In this document: in pieces, positions 1-5,380 of the stretch | Layout of the letters: every line of letters begins with the position of its first letter | Numbering within the stretch: the stretch's first letter is position 1 | DNA from: Bacteroidota bacterium | GTDB lineage: Bacteria; Bacteroidota; Rhodothermia; Rhodothermales; UBA10348 | Reading direction: 5' to 3' | Length of the DNA: 6,355 nucleotides | Assembly (NCBI GenBank): GCA_004356385.1 | Contig: SMXL01000028.1 | Coordinates: forward strand, 1-6,355 | Made by a program: the position numbers and the translations under genes | Notes under the pieces: generated by a model | The model's input: only the letters and a program-made list of their open reading frames with translations | Database searches by the model: none | What the model was told of the DNA's origin: nothing

Positions 1-203
1 AAGAGGATTTTGGTGGTGACCTGGATTCGTTCCCGGTTCCCTCTGCGATTCTGAATGGCCCTGCCCACGTTCGGAATCTGGCAAAGATCTTTTTAGGAGG
101 AGCCCCCTGGTACGAGTGGTTTTTGTACAACCCTGGCTCAAACGAACGGTTGCTCGGCTATGTACATCACCTCATACAATATCCAGATTACCAACTGATG
201 TAA
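1..203 (+). CDS. C-terminal end of a probable DUF1800 family protein (5' end outside window)
   Basis: An open frame runs from the left edge (first full codon at position 3) to TAA at 201-203, giving 67 residues. It has no start in the window, so it is the tail of a longer gene. The last residues read HLIQYPDYQLM, and an ending of this 'xxPE/DYQLx' kind is common in DUF1800 proteins. The assignment also rests on context: DUF1800 genes are commonly followed by DUF1501 genes, as here, with a 35-base gap. The visible part contains GGAPWYEWFLYNP and a helix-like end, with no catalytic motif. DUF1800 proteins are large exported proteins of unknown function in Bacteroidota, Planctomycetota and Proteobacteria. 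A DUF1549/DUF1553 protein, which can also precede DUF1501, is the main alternative. The existence of the gene end is firm; the family name is moderately supported. Confidence 0.62.
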   Translation, partial: EDFGGDLDSFPVPSAILNGPAHVRNLAKIFLGGAPWYEWFLYNPGSNERLLGYVHHLIQYPDYQLM

Positions 204-238
204 TTCAGGCTCGAAAGCTGACAAACGGCAGACAGAAT

Positions 239-403
239 ATGTGTACACAACATCCAGAGAATACCCGATTGGGAGAGCGTCTTGCTGACGGATGCGCGCA
301 CGAGGCTGACCACGAGAATTGGTCCAGACGCCAGTTCATGAAAGGAATTGGTATGGTTACCGCCGGAGCATCCGTATCGCTGGCAGGAACGCCGGTCCAG
401 GCG
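239..403 (+). other. Twin-arginine (Tat) signal peptide of the DUF1501 protein
   Basis: Residues 1-55 have a polar n-region of about 28 residues, the motif SRRQFMKG, a hydrophobic core (GIGMVTAGASVSLAG) and a small-residue site PVQA before FGG. This matches the Tat consensus (S/T)RRxFLK with M in place of L. Cleavage after residue 55 is inferred from the A-x-A-like pattern (V-Q-A). It implies that the protein is folded, perhaps with a cofactor, before crossing the inner membrane. Confidence 0.8.
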
Positions 404-1864
404 TTTGGTGGGTCTTCGCTTTTATCCAAGCTCGCTAAACTTGGCACGAACCGGGTTCTCGTAATGGTTCAGCTGAGAGGCGGGAATGATGGCCTGAATA
501 CACTTGTTCCGATCAATAACGATATCTATTACAACTTGAGACCGGGGATTGCTATCCCGGCAAATTCGACATTGCCACTGACCAATGAGCTCGGATTTCA
601 TCCGTCATTGGCTGCACTCGAGTCAGTCTTCGGTGACGGAGACATGGCAATTGTTCAGGGAGTTGGATATCCGGATCCGAACCTGTCACATTTTCGGTCG
701 ACGGATGTATGGCTAACCGGTGACGAATCAGGAGCGGTAGTCGGTACCGGATGGTCTGGACGTCACCTGCACACCGCCCATCCAAATTTTGAGGAATCGC
801 CCCCGTCGGCACCGCTTGCCGTTCAAATCGGGAATACATCAGCGCTTCTCCTTCAGGGGCCCGTTTCGAATATGGGAATGTCCCTTTTCAGCGTTGATCT
901 TTTTGATCGAATCGCTGAAACGGGAAAATTTTACGATGAAGAGAACATCCCGAATACCATCCAGGGAGATGAAATCACATTCATGAGGAAGGTGGCGAAC
1001 AACTCATTCCGGTACGCCTCCTCCATTCAGGATGCTTCGGAGTCTGGAAGCAACGAGGTCGAGTATCCATCCAACAGTCCACTGGCGACTAACCTTTCCA
1101 TCGTGGCTCAACTCATCAAGGGCGGCCTGGGGACGAGTATCTATCACGTCAGTATCGTCGGATTTGACACCCATGCCAATCAACTTTCTCGCCACTCTCA
1201 ATTACTAACGTATATCGCGGAGGCCGTTTCTGCGTTCCGGGCGGATATCACGGCGGGTGGACTGGAGGAGGAAGTGCTGGTGATGACCTTTTCAGAATTC
1301 GGCAGAAGAGTCGGCCAAAACGGTTCGGCAGGAACAGATCATGGTACGGCCGCACCGATGTTCCTGTTTGGAGCCGGTGTAAACGGTGGGATGTACGGGG
1401 CTCAACCGGCGCTCGACGACCTGGACAACGCATCGAACATGAAATTCAACACGGATTTCAGATCCGTTTATTCCAGCATTCTCCTGGACTGGTTCGGCCT
1501 TGATCCAGCAGATGTGAATCAGATCTTTGGAGGAGAATTCCCCCAGATCTCACTGGTGGAAAATCCAACCGGGGTCAATGTCGATAATCCCTCGATTCCA
1601 TCTTCCATCACACTCAGTCAAAATTATCCGAATCCGTTCAACCCATCGACAACCATCTCGTTTTCACTAAAGAGATCTCTGCCGGTGACACTCGATGTCT
1701 ATGACGTTTCGGGGCGCCTGGTTTCGAGATTGATCGATTCGGTAATTCCGTCCGGGGACCATTATTTCCGTTTCGACGCGGGCCAACTTTCGAGCGGTCT
1801 TTACATCTACCAGCTTCGTACAGACGGCTATACCGTTTCGAAGTCGATGACTATTCTCAGATAG
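239..1864 (+). CDS. DUF1501 family exported protein with Tat signal and type IX sorting domain
   Basis: This 541-residue protein has three parts. Residues 1-55 are a twin-arginine signal: SRRQFMKG at 29-36, a hydrophobic stretch, and a possible cleavage after PVQA at 55. Residues about 70-440 match DUF1501, with RGGNDG (80-85), GFDTH (308-312), SEFGRR (352-357) and TDHGTAAP (366-373). Conserved Asp/His pairs like these suggest a metal site of the alkaline phosphatase/sulfatase superfamily type, but no substrate is known. Residues about 456-541 are a Por/type IX C-terminal sorting domain beginning SQNYPNPFNPSTTISFSL. The chosen start is ATG 239. The frame stays open upstream to 116, but that stretch lies over the end of the preceding gene in another frame. 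The next ATG in frame that matters (338) would remove the twin arginines. No clear Shine-Dalgarno sequence is seen. The gene is probably cotranscribed with the DUF1800-like gene 35 bases upstream. Confidence 0.9.
   Translation: MCTQHPENTRLGERLADGCAHEADHENWSRRQFMKGIGMVTAGASVSLAGTPVQAFGGSSLLSKLAKLGTNRVLVMVQLRGGNDGLNTLVPINNDIYYNLRPGIAIPANSTLPLTNELGFHPSLAALESVFGDGDMAIVQGVGYPDPNLSHFRSTDVWLTGDESGAVVGTGWSGRHLHTAHPNFEESPPSAPLAVQIGNTSALLLQGPVSNMGMSLFSVDLFDRIAETGKFYDEENIPNTIQGDEITFMRKVANNSFRYASSIQDASESGSNEVEYPSNSPLATNLSIVAQLIKGGLGTSIYHVSIVGFDTHANQLSRHSQLLTYIAEAVSAFRADITAGGLEEEVLVMTFSEFGRRVGQNGSAGTDHGTAAPMFLFGAGVNGGMYGAQPALDDLDNASNMKFNTDFRSVYSSILLDWFGLDPADVNQIFGGEFPQISLVENPTGVNVDNPSIPSSITLSQNYPNPFNPSTTISFSLKRSLPVTLDVYDVSGRLVSRLIDSVIPSGDHYFRFDAGQLSSGLYIYQLRTDGYTVSKSMTILR
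1604..1861 (+). other. C-terminal Por/type IX sorting domain (type A) of the DUF1501 protein
   Basis: Residues about 456-541 show the usual order of a type A sorting domain. First comes the NYPNPFNPSTTISFSL block, then a VTLDVYDVSGRLV strand pair, a SGDHYFRFD segment, LSSGLYIYQLRTDG, and a final SKSMTILR. In known type IX systems this beta-sandwich targets the cargo to the outer-membrane translocon and is removed or attached to the surface. A periplasmic FlgD-like Ig fold is a related alternative. No type IX secretion component is encoded in this window. Confidence 0.85.
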
Positions 1865-1908
1865 AGCCTGGAAACCGGAAGCATCTTTTAGAAAGCAATA
1901 CGCCCGTC

Positions 1909-3972
1909 CTAGTCCAGGTCTTTTTTCGACGTTCTCTTCCGTCCGATCGATTTCCCGTCCGCGGGAAGAGCCACGTTTTTCATGTGACCGTCGCCTGACG
2001 ACTGAACTACGGAATCTCCGGGAAACTGCCTGATATGATCTGATTTGACGACTTTCCCGGTCCCTTTCGCACTCGGCGAAGCTTCGTGGATATAGAAGTC
2101 CTCGTTCGGTAGCGAATCGTTGTGGCTCCGCGCGGCGGCTGCAGCTTTCCGCATGCTCTCATCGGCATTTTTTCTGAGCTCATCCAGATTCGAAGATATC
2201 CTCATCTCCAACAGATCGAATGCGTGCTCGAAAGCCGCTCGATCGCGTTCGGTCTCGAGATTGTGATTTCCCGACCGAATCAGCTGATCCATTCGCGACA
2301 GACTAGCGCTCAGAGCAAACAAATAAATTGCACTGTTCGCCAGGCGCGCTTGTGTCACTTGCCGAGTCACAATCTGATCTCTATGCCACTTGCTGGCAAG
2401 TTTGAACATATGCGAATGTTTTCGGATCAGACCGGAAAGTCGAGCCGCATACTCGGCCAGCTGTGAATGTGCAGATGGTATCTCAGGTGCGGGTGGTTTG
2501 TATCCCGCGAACAGCTGCGCCCCTAGATGGACCGCTCTTTTGAATATCTTGGGATTCGATAAGTTTTTCGAGAGCCGACGTAGGTTGGTCGAAAGATCAC
2601 TTTCCTTGTTCCAGGCGAGGGCATCCTGAATGCCGATCATCTGTTCCGCCAACTGCTTACCGCCGTACGCAAAGATGAAGGGTTGCATAACCTCGTTTGA
2701 ACCTTCAACGATTCGGTGGATACGATTGTCCCTCCATATACGCTCCAGCTCATTTTCAGTCATGTATCCCTCTCCACCCATAATCTCGAGTGCATCGTCA
2801 ATCACTTCCCATCCGAGTTCGGAACACAATACTTTTGTAATAGCAGTCTCGACCATGATGTCGACCTCTCCCCGATCCAGCATCCCGGTCATTAAATACA
2901 GGGTCGCATCCATGGCAAACGTGAAAGCAGCCATCCTGGCAATACGTTGCTGGACCAACTCGAATTCAGCGAGCGGACGGTCAAACTGATACCTGGTTTG
3001 AACCCATTTTACACTCTGGTCCATGGCCTGCTTGGCCCCACCCGTGACACCCGCTGATAACGTGCATCGTCCGTAGTTCAAACAAGTTAGAGCGACCTGT
3101 AGGCCGCGACCTTCTTCGTGAAGCACATTCTCCCTTGGAATTCGTACGTCTGTGAATCGAATTCTGGCTTGCCACGTACCTCGAATACCCGTCTTACTTC
3201 TATTTTTTTCGAAGATCTCGACGCCAGGTGTATCCGGCATACAAATGAGCGCTGTAACAGCGTCTTTCTCCTGGCCCGTTTTTTCGCTTCGAATCAGTTG
3301 CTTTGCCATCACCGTGAAAATCCCACTGTCGGATCCCGATGTACTCCATTTTTTTTCGCCGTTCAAAATAAAGTACTTGCCGTCATCGGACAGTACGCAG
3401 CGCGTTTCTTGTCCAGCGGCATCCGATCCAACATTGGGCTCAGACAAACAGAATGCTGAGAGATATTCTCGTGCCACCTTGGGCAAGTAATATTTCTTTT
3501 GTTTGTCCGTACCAAAAAGCATGATCGCTTTGCACCCAATCGATTGGTGCGCCGAGACCATCACTGCGGTGGATCCGCAATAGCGACCGATCATTTCCAA
3601 CGCCCTGTTATAACTGGTGATACCGAGTCCAAGGCCACTGAATTCCTCTGGCACGGTCATTCCCATTACGCCGATCTCAAAAAGGCGCTTGATACACCAT
3701 TCCGGAATCTGCTCGTCCTGATCAATCTGCACGGACGGGTGTTCGTTCTTCAGATAGGCCTCGAGTTCTACTAAGAGGGTATCGCATCGAGCGCTCTCTT
3801 CGACGCTTTGTATCGGATACGGGAACATCGCTTCATCCTGAAAGCGACCCCAAAACAGGTTTTTAGCGAAGCCCATTTCATCCGGTTCCGGCCCGATCAT
3901 CTTATCTATTTCAAGAATCATCTTCTGATCTTGAGCAGAAATATTCTTGAGATTTAGATTACCGAGACTCAT
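1909..3972 (-). CDS. Acyl-CoA dehydrogenase, long form with extended N- and C-termini
   Basis: This 687-residue cytoplasmic flavoenzyme would oxidise an acyl-CoA to the 2,3-enoyl-CoA and pass electrons to an electron-transfer flavoprotein. Residues 1-85 are an N-terminal extension. The helical N domain spans about 86-170, the beta domain holds the FAD motif FCLSEPNVGSDA (174-185) and GEKKWSTSG (205-213), and the C-terminal catalytic domain holds RYQFDRPL (327-334) and IMGGEGYM (397-404). IVEGSNEVM (421-429) places Glu423 where the catalytic base lies in the VLCAD/MCAD group. A further helical domain (about 455-620) resembles the layout of VLCAD/ACAD9, followed by a polar, lysine-rich tail. 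The start is ATG 3972: an AGGTGA ribosome site lies 6 bases upstream and an in-frame TGA (3976-3978) excludes a longer protein. The gene diverges from pyrF and converges on the DUF1501 gene. Chain-length preference cannot be read from the sequence. Confidence 0.93.
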   Translation of the reverse strand: MSLGNLNLKNISAQDQKMILEIDKMIGPEPDEMGFAKNLFWGRFQDEAMFPYPIQSVEESARCDTLLVELEAYLKNEHPSVQIDQDEQIPEWCIKRLFEIGVMGMTVPEEFSGLGLGITSYNRALEMIGRYCGSTAVMVSAHQSIGCKAIMLFGTDKQKKYYLPKVAREYLSAFCLSEPNVGSDAAGQETRCVLSDDGKYFILNGEKKWSTSGSDSGIFTVMAKQLIRSEKTGQEKDAVTALICMPDTPGVEIFEKNRSKTGIRGTWQARIRFTDVRIPRENVLHEEGRGLQVALTCLNYGRCTLSAGVTGGAKQAMDQSVKWVQTRYQFDRPLAEFELVQQRIARMAAFTFAMDATLYLMTGMLDRGEVDIMVETAITKVLCSELGWEVIDDALEIMGGEGYMTENELERIWRDNRIHRIVEGSNEVMQPFIFAYGGKQLAEQMIGIQDALAWNKESDLSTNLRRLSKNLSNPKIFKRAVHLGAQLFAGYKPPAPEIPSAHSQLAEYAARLSGLIRKHSHMFKLASKWHRDQIVTRQVTQARLANSAIYLFALSASLSRMDQLIRSGNHNLETERDRAAFEHAFDLLEMRISSNLDELRKNADESMRKAAAAARSHNDSLPNEDFYIHEASPSAKGTGKVVKSDHIRQFPGDSVVQSSGDGHMKNVALPADGKSIGRKRTSKKDLD

Positions 3973-3978
3973 GCATCA

Positions 3979-3984
3979 TCACCT
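3979..3984 (-). promoter_or_regulatory. Ribosome binding site of the acyl-CoA dehydrogenase gene
   Basis: On the minus strand AGGTGA lies 6 bases before ATG 3972. It is the clearest Shine-Dalgarno sequence in the window and, with the in-frame stop just upstream of the ATG, fixes the start of the gene. Confidence 0.7.
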
Positions 3985-4031
3985 GATTTCATTTCTAGTT
4001 GACCTGAATTCTCTCCCTGACGTCTTTCATG

Positions 4032-4056
4032 GGTACCACCGTGCTGTATGGTTACC
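4032..4056. repeat. Imperfect inverted repeat GGTACCA / TGGTTACC upstream of the acyl-CoA dehydrogenase gene
   Basis: The arms GGTACCA (4032-4038) and TGGTTACC (4049-4056) pair over seven bases with one bulged base and a 10-base loop. The same bases also form a near-direct repeat, ATGGGTACC (4029-4037) and ATGGTTACC (4048-4056), eight of nine identical with a 19-base period. It lies 60-84 bases before the acyl-CoA dehydrogenase start. It could be an operator or a leader hairpin, or chance. Confidence 0.3.
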
Positions 4057-4112
4057 GTATTCGAGAGTTCCACCTCCAATGATGCATATTCTGTGATAAA
4101 TAGAGCGAACGT

Positions 4113-4130
4113 GGTCCAGTTGATTGGACC
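4113..4130. repeat. Dyad symmetry GGTCCA-N6-TGGACC in the divergent region
   Basis: GGTCCA (4113-4118) and TGGACC (4125-4130) are exact reverse complements around GTTGAT. The dyad overlaps the upstream element of the proposed pyrF promoter, where a bound regulator could act. One 6-bp dyad in an intergenic region of this size could arise by chance, so the operator reading is tentative. Confidence 0.35.
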
Positions 4131-4150
4131 CTCTGCATATTGGCTATATT
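4120..4150 (+). promoter_or_regulatory. Candidate promoter for pyrF and the ABM gene
   Basis: TATATTCG at 4145-4152 matches five of the six fixed positions of the Bacteroidota -7 element TAnnTTTG. TTG at 4120-4122, within TTGATT, lies 22 bases upstream as a possible -33 element. Transcription would start near 4157 and leave a leader of about 50 bases. As a sigma-70 type promoter the spacing (19 bases) is long. No comparably good promoter was seen facing the acyl-CoA dehydrogenase gene. Confidence 0.35.
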
Positions 4151-4159
4151 CGGCCAGAA

Positions 4160-4172
4160 TTTGTGTCACAAA
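4160..4172. promoter_or_regulatory. Perfect 13-bp dyad TTTGTGTCACAAA, candidate operator
   Basis: TTTGTG and CACAAA are exact reverse complements around a single central T. The inner 11 bases, TTGTGTCACAA, fit the pattern TNGTNNNACNA known for FadR-subfamily GntR regulators. The site lies just downstream of the proposed pyrF -10 element, a position typical of a repressor operator, and about 190 bases upstream of the acyl-CoA dehydrogenase start. No regulator gene is present in the window, so the identity of any binding protein is unknown. Confidence 0.4.
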
Positions 4173-4205
4173 AGCGCCAAAAAACCGCAGAATCAAAAAA
4201 CTGTG

Positions 4206-5033
4206 ATGGAATCGTTCCTCGCGCGACTTCAGCGGATCCAATCCTCAAAACAGTCCAATCTTAGTGTTGGTTTGGATCCCGATCCGGCGAAAATGCCTCC
4301 TGGACTCCTGTCTACCGCGTCTGTCGCCGATGCCGTTCTCCAGTTTACGGAGAGCATCATTCATGCCACATCTTCATTTGCCTCAGCCTTCAAATTCAAC
4401 ATCGCCTTTTTTGAAGCCCTCGGCGCCGACGGATTTCGAGTCCTGCGAGATGCACTGTCAGCTGTACCTGAAAACGTCCTCACGATTGCCGACGCCAAAC
4501 GGGGCGACATTGGAAATACAGCTCGGTTTTATGCCAAGGCCTTTTTCGAAGACCTGGAATTTGATGGCATTACGATCTCCCCCTACATGGGCGGCGATTC
4601 GGTTCGTCCTTTTTTGGAATACGGGGACAAAGGCGTGTTTCTGCTTATCCGAACCTCCAATCCAGGTGGAAACGAGTTTCAGACGTTGATGGTCGGCGAA
4701 GATCCCCTCTATCAGGTCGTAGCCGGACGAGCCGTAGAATGGGCCGCGGATCTCCCGGGAACGATCGGTTTTGTGGTCGGTGCCACTGACCTTGACGCAA
4801 TGGGCAAATTAAGGGTCGCGCATCCCGACGTTCCTTTTCTAATTCCTGGAATTGGAGCCCAGGGAGGAAATGCGGCCTCCGTAATGGATGTCGCCGGTTC
4901 AGGCCCGGTTTTGATCAACAGCAGTCGCCAGATTCTGTACGCGTCCAGCGGGGACGATTTTGCGCAACAAGCCGAAATAGAATCGGAGAAATTGTGCCTC
5001 GAACTCCGCCAGTCCTCCAGTAAGCTCCATTAA
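4206..5033 (+). CDS. pyrF: Orotidine-5'-phosphate decarboxylase, class 2 (long form)
   Basis: PyrF catalyses the last step of UMP synthesis, decarboxylation of OMP in the cytoplasm. The 275-residue length and the motif DAKRGDIGNT (96-105) identify the longer, type 2 family found in Bacteroidota, actinobacteria and others; typical type 1 enzymes are about 230-240 residues. Lys98, with Asp96 and Asp101, forms the catalytic charge network. Other expected blocks are VGLDPD (21-26), FKFNIAFFE (62-70), ISPYMGGDS (124-132), PGIGAQGG (214-221) and the phosphate-binding LINSSRQILYAS (236-247) with Arg241. ATG 4206 is chosen because the family normally starts just before the first helix. A TTG start at 4140 would add 22 polar residues with no homology expected. 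There is no obvious Shine-Dalgarno sequence. The ABM gene follows after 12 bases. Confidence 0.95.
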   Translation: MESFLARLQRIQSSKQSNLSVGLDPDPAKMPPGLLSTASVADAVLQFTESIIHATSSFASAFKFNIAFFEALGADGFRVLRDALSAVPENVLTIADAKRGDIGNTARFYAKAFFEDLEFDGITISPYMGGDSVRPFLEYGDKGVFLLIRTSNPGGNEFQTLMVGEDPLYQVVAGRAVEWAADLPGTIGFVVGATDLDAMGKLRVAHPDVPFLIPGIGAQGGNAASVMDVAGSGPVLINSSRQILYASSGDDFAQQAEIESEKLCLELRQSSSKLH

Positions 5034-5045
5034 ACGAATTCGCAT

Positions 5046-5342
5046 ATGCTCGTTCGAATCGTACGCATGTCCTTTCATGAAAGCGACGTGACATCTTTTT
5101 TGTCGCTGTTCCATGATTCAAGCGACCTGATACGGGCAGTTTCAGGGTGCAATCACCTTGAACTTTGGCAGGACGTCGATCAGCCCCATGTGATGACAAC
5201 GTACAGTCTATGGGATTCAGTCGAGGCGCTTGATGCGTACCGTGAGAGCGAGCTCTTTCGAACAACCTGGGAGACCGCAAAGAAGTATTTTTGCGATTCA
5301 CCCGTCGCTTCGAGTCATACCGTAAAGGCTACGCTTCCGTAA
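5046..5342 (+). CDS. Small ABM-fold (antibiotic biosynthesis monooxygenase-like) protein
   Basis: This 98-residue cytoplasmic protein has the single ferredoxin-like ABM domain. It begins with strand MLVRIVRMSF, followed by a helix with SFLSLF, then GCNHLELWQD (34-43), TYSLWDS (52-58) and ALDAYRESELFRTTW (61-75), the order seen in small dimeric ABM proteins. Such domains occur in quinol monooxygenases, haem-degrading enzymes and many proteins of unknown role, so no reaction can be assigned. The gene starts 12 bases after the pyrF stop without its own visible promoter or strong ribosome site, which suggests cotranscription with pyrF. A functional link to pyrimidine synthesis is not implied by the family. 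It converges on the TonB-dependent receptor gene, with 38 bases between the stops. Confidence 0.85.
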   Translation: MLVRIVRMSFHESDVTSFLSLFHDSSDLIRAVSGCNHLELWQDVDQPHVMTTYSLWDSVEALDAYRESELFRTTWETAKKYFCDSPVASSHTVKATLP

Positions 5343-5348
5343 GCCGAA

Positions 5349-5372
5349 ATGCTTCTTTCTCCACGTAAGCAT
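5349..5372. terminator. Weak stem-loop between convergent genes
   Basis: ATGCTT (5349-5354) and AAGCAT (5367-5372) could pair around a 12-base loop, in the 38-base gap between the stops of the ABM and receptor genes. The stem is short and AT-rich, and there is no run of T after it on either strand. It is placed where a bidirectional terminator would be expected but is poor as an intrinsic terminator. Confidence 0.15.
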
Positions 5373-5380
5373 GACCGTCC

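Noticed and set aside
116..238. Upstream extension of the DUF1501 reading frame starting at 116
   Set aside because: It overlaps the end of the preceding gene in another frame and would place about 41 unrelated residues before the Tat signal. ATG 239 gives a sensible signal-peptide length.
1865..1908. Intrinsic terminator between the DUF1501 and acyl-CoA dehydrogenase genes
   Set aside because: Only a 5-bp CCTGG/CCAGG pairing with a loop of about 40 bases is present, with no adjoining T run.
3971..4087. Inverted 9-mers ATGCATCAT (3971-3979) and ATGATGCAT (4079-4087), and repeated TGCATATT (4083-4090, 4134-4141)
   Set aside because: They contain the self-complementary core ATGCAT or are short and widely spaced, and one overlaps the start codon. 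Chance is a sufficient explanation.
4140..4205. Longer pyrF product starting at TTG 4140
   Set aside because: The added 22 residues are not typical of the family and the TTG lies within the proposed promoter, where the -10 element and the 13-bp palindrome also sit.
3969..4241. Minus-strand 90-codon frame whose TGA overlaps the acyl-CoA dehydrogenase ATG (ATGA)
   Set aside because: The overlap suggests translational coupling, but the frame starts with TTG inside pyrF on the opposite strand, has no in-frame ATG, no recognisable family and no visible ribosome site. It is more likely a chance opening over the intergenic region.
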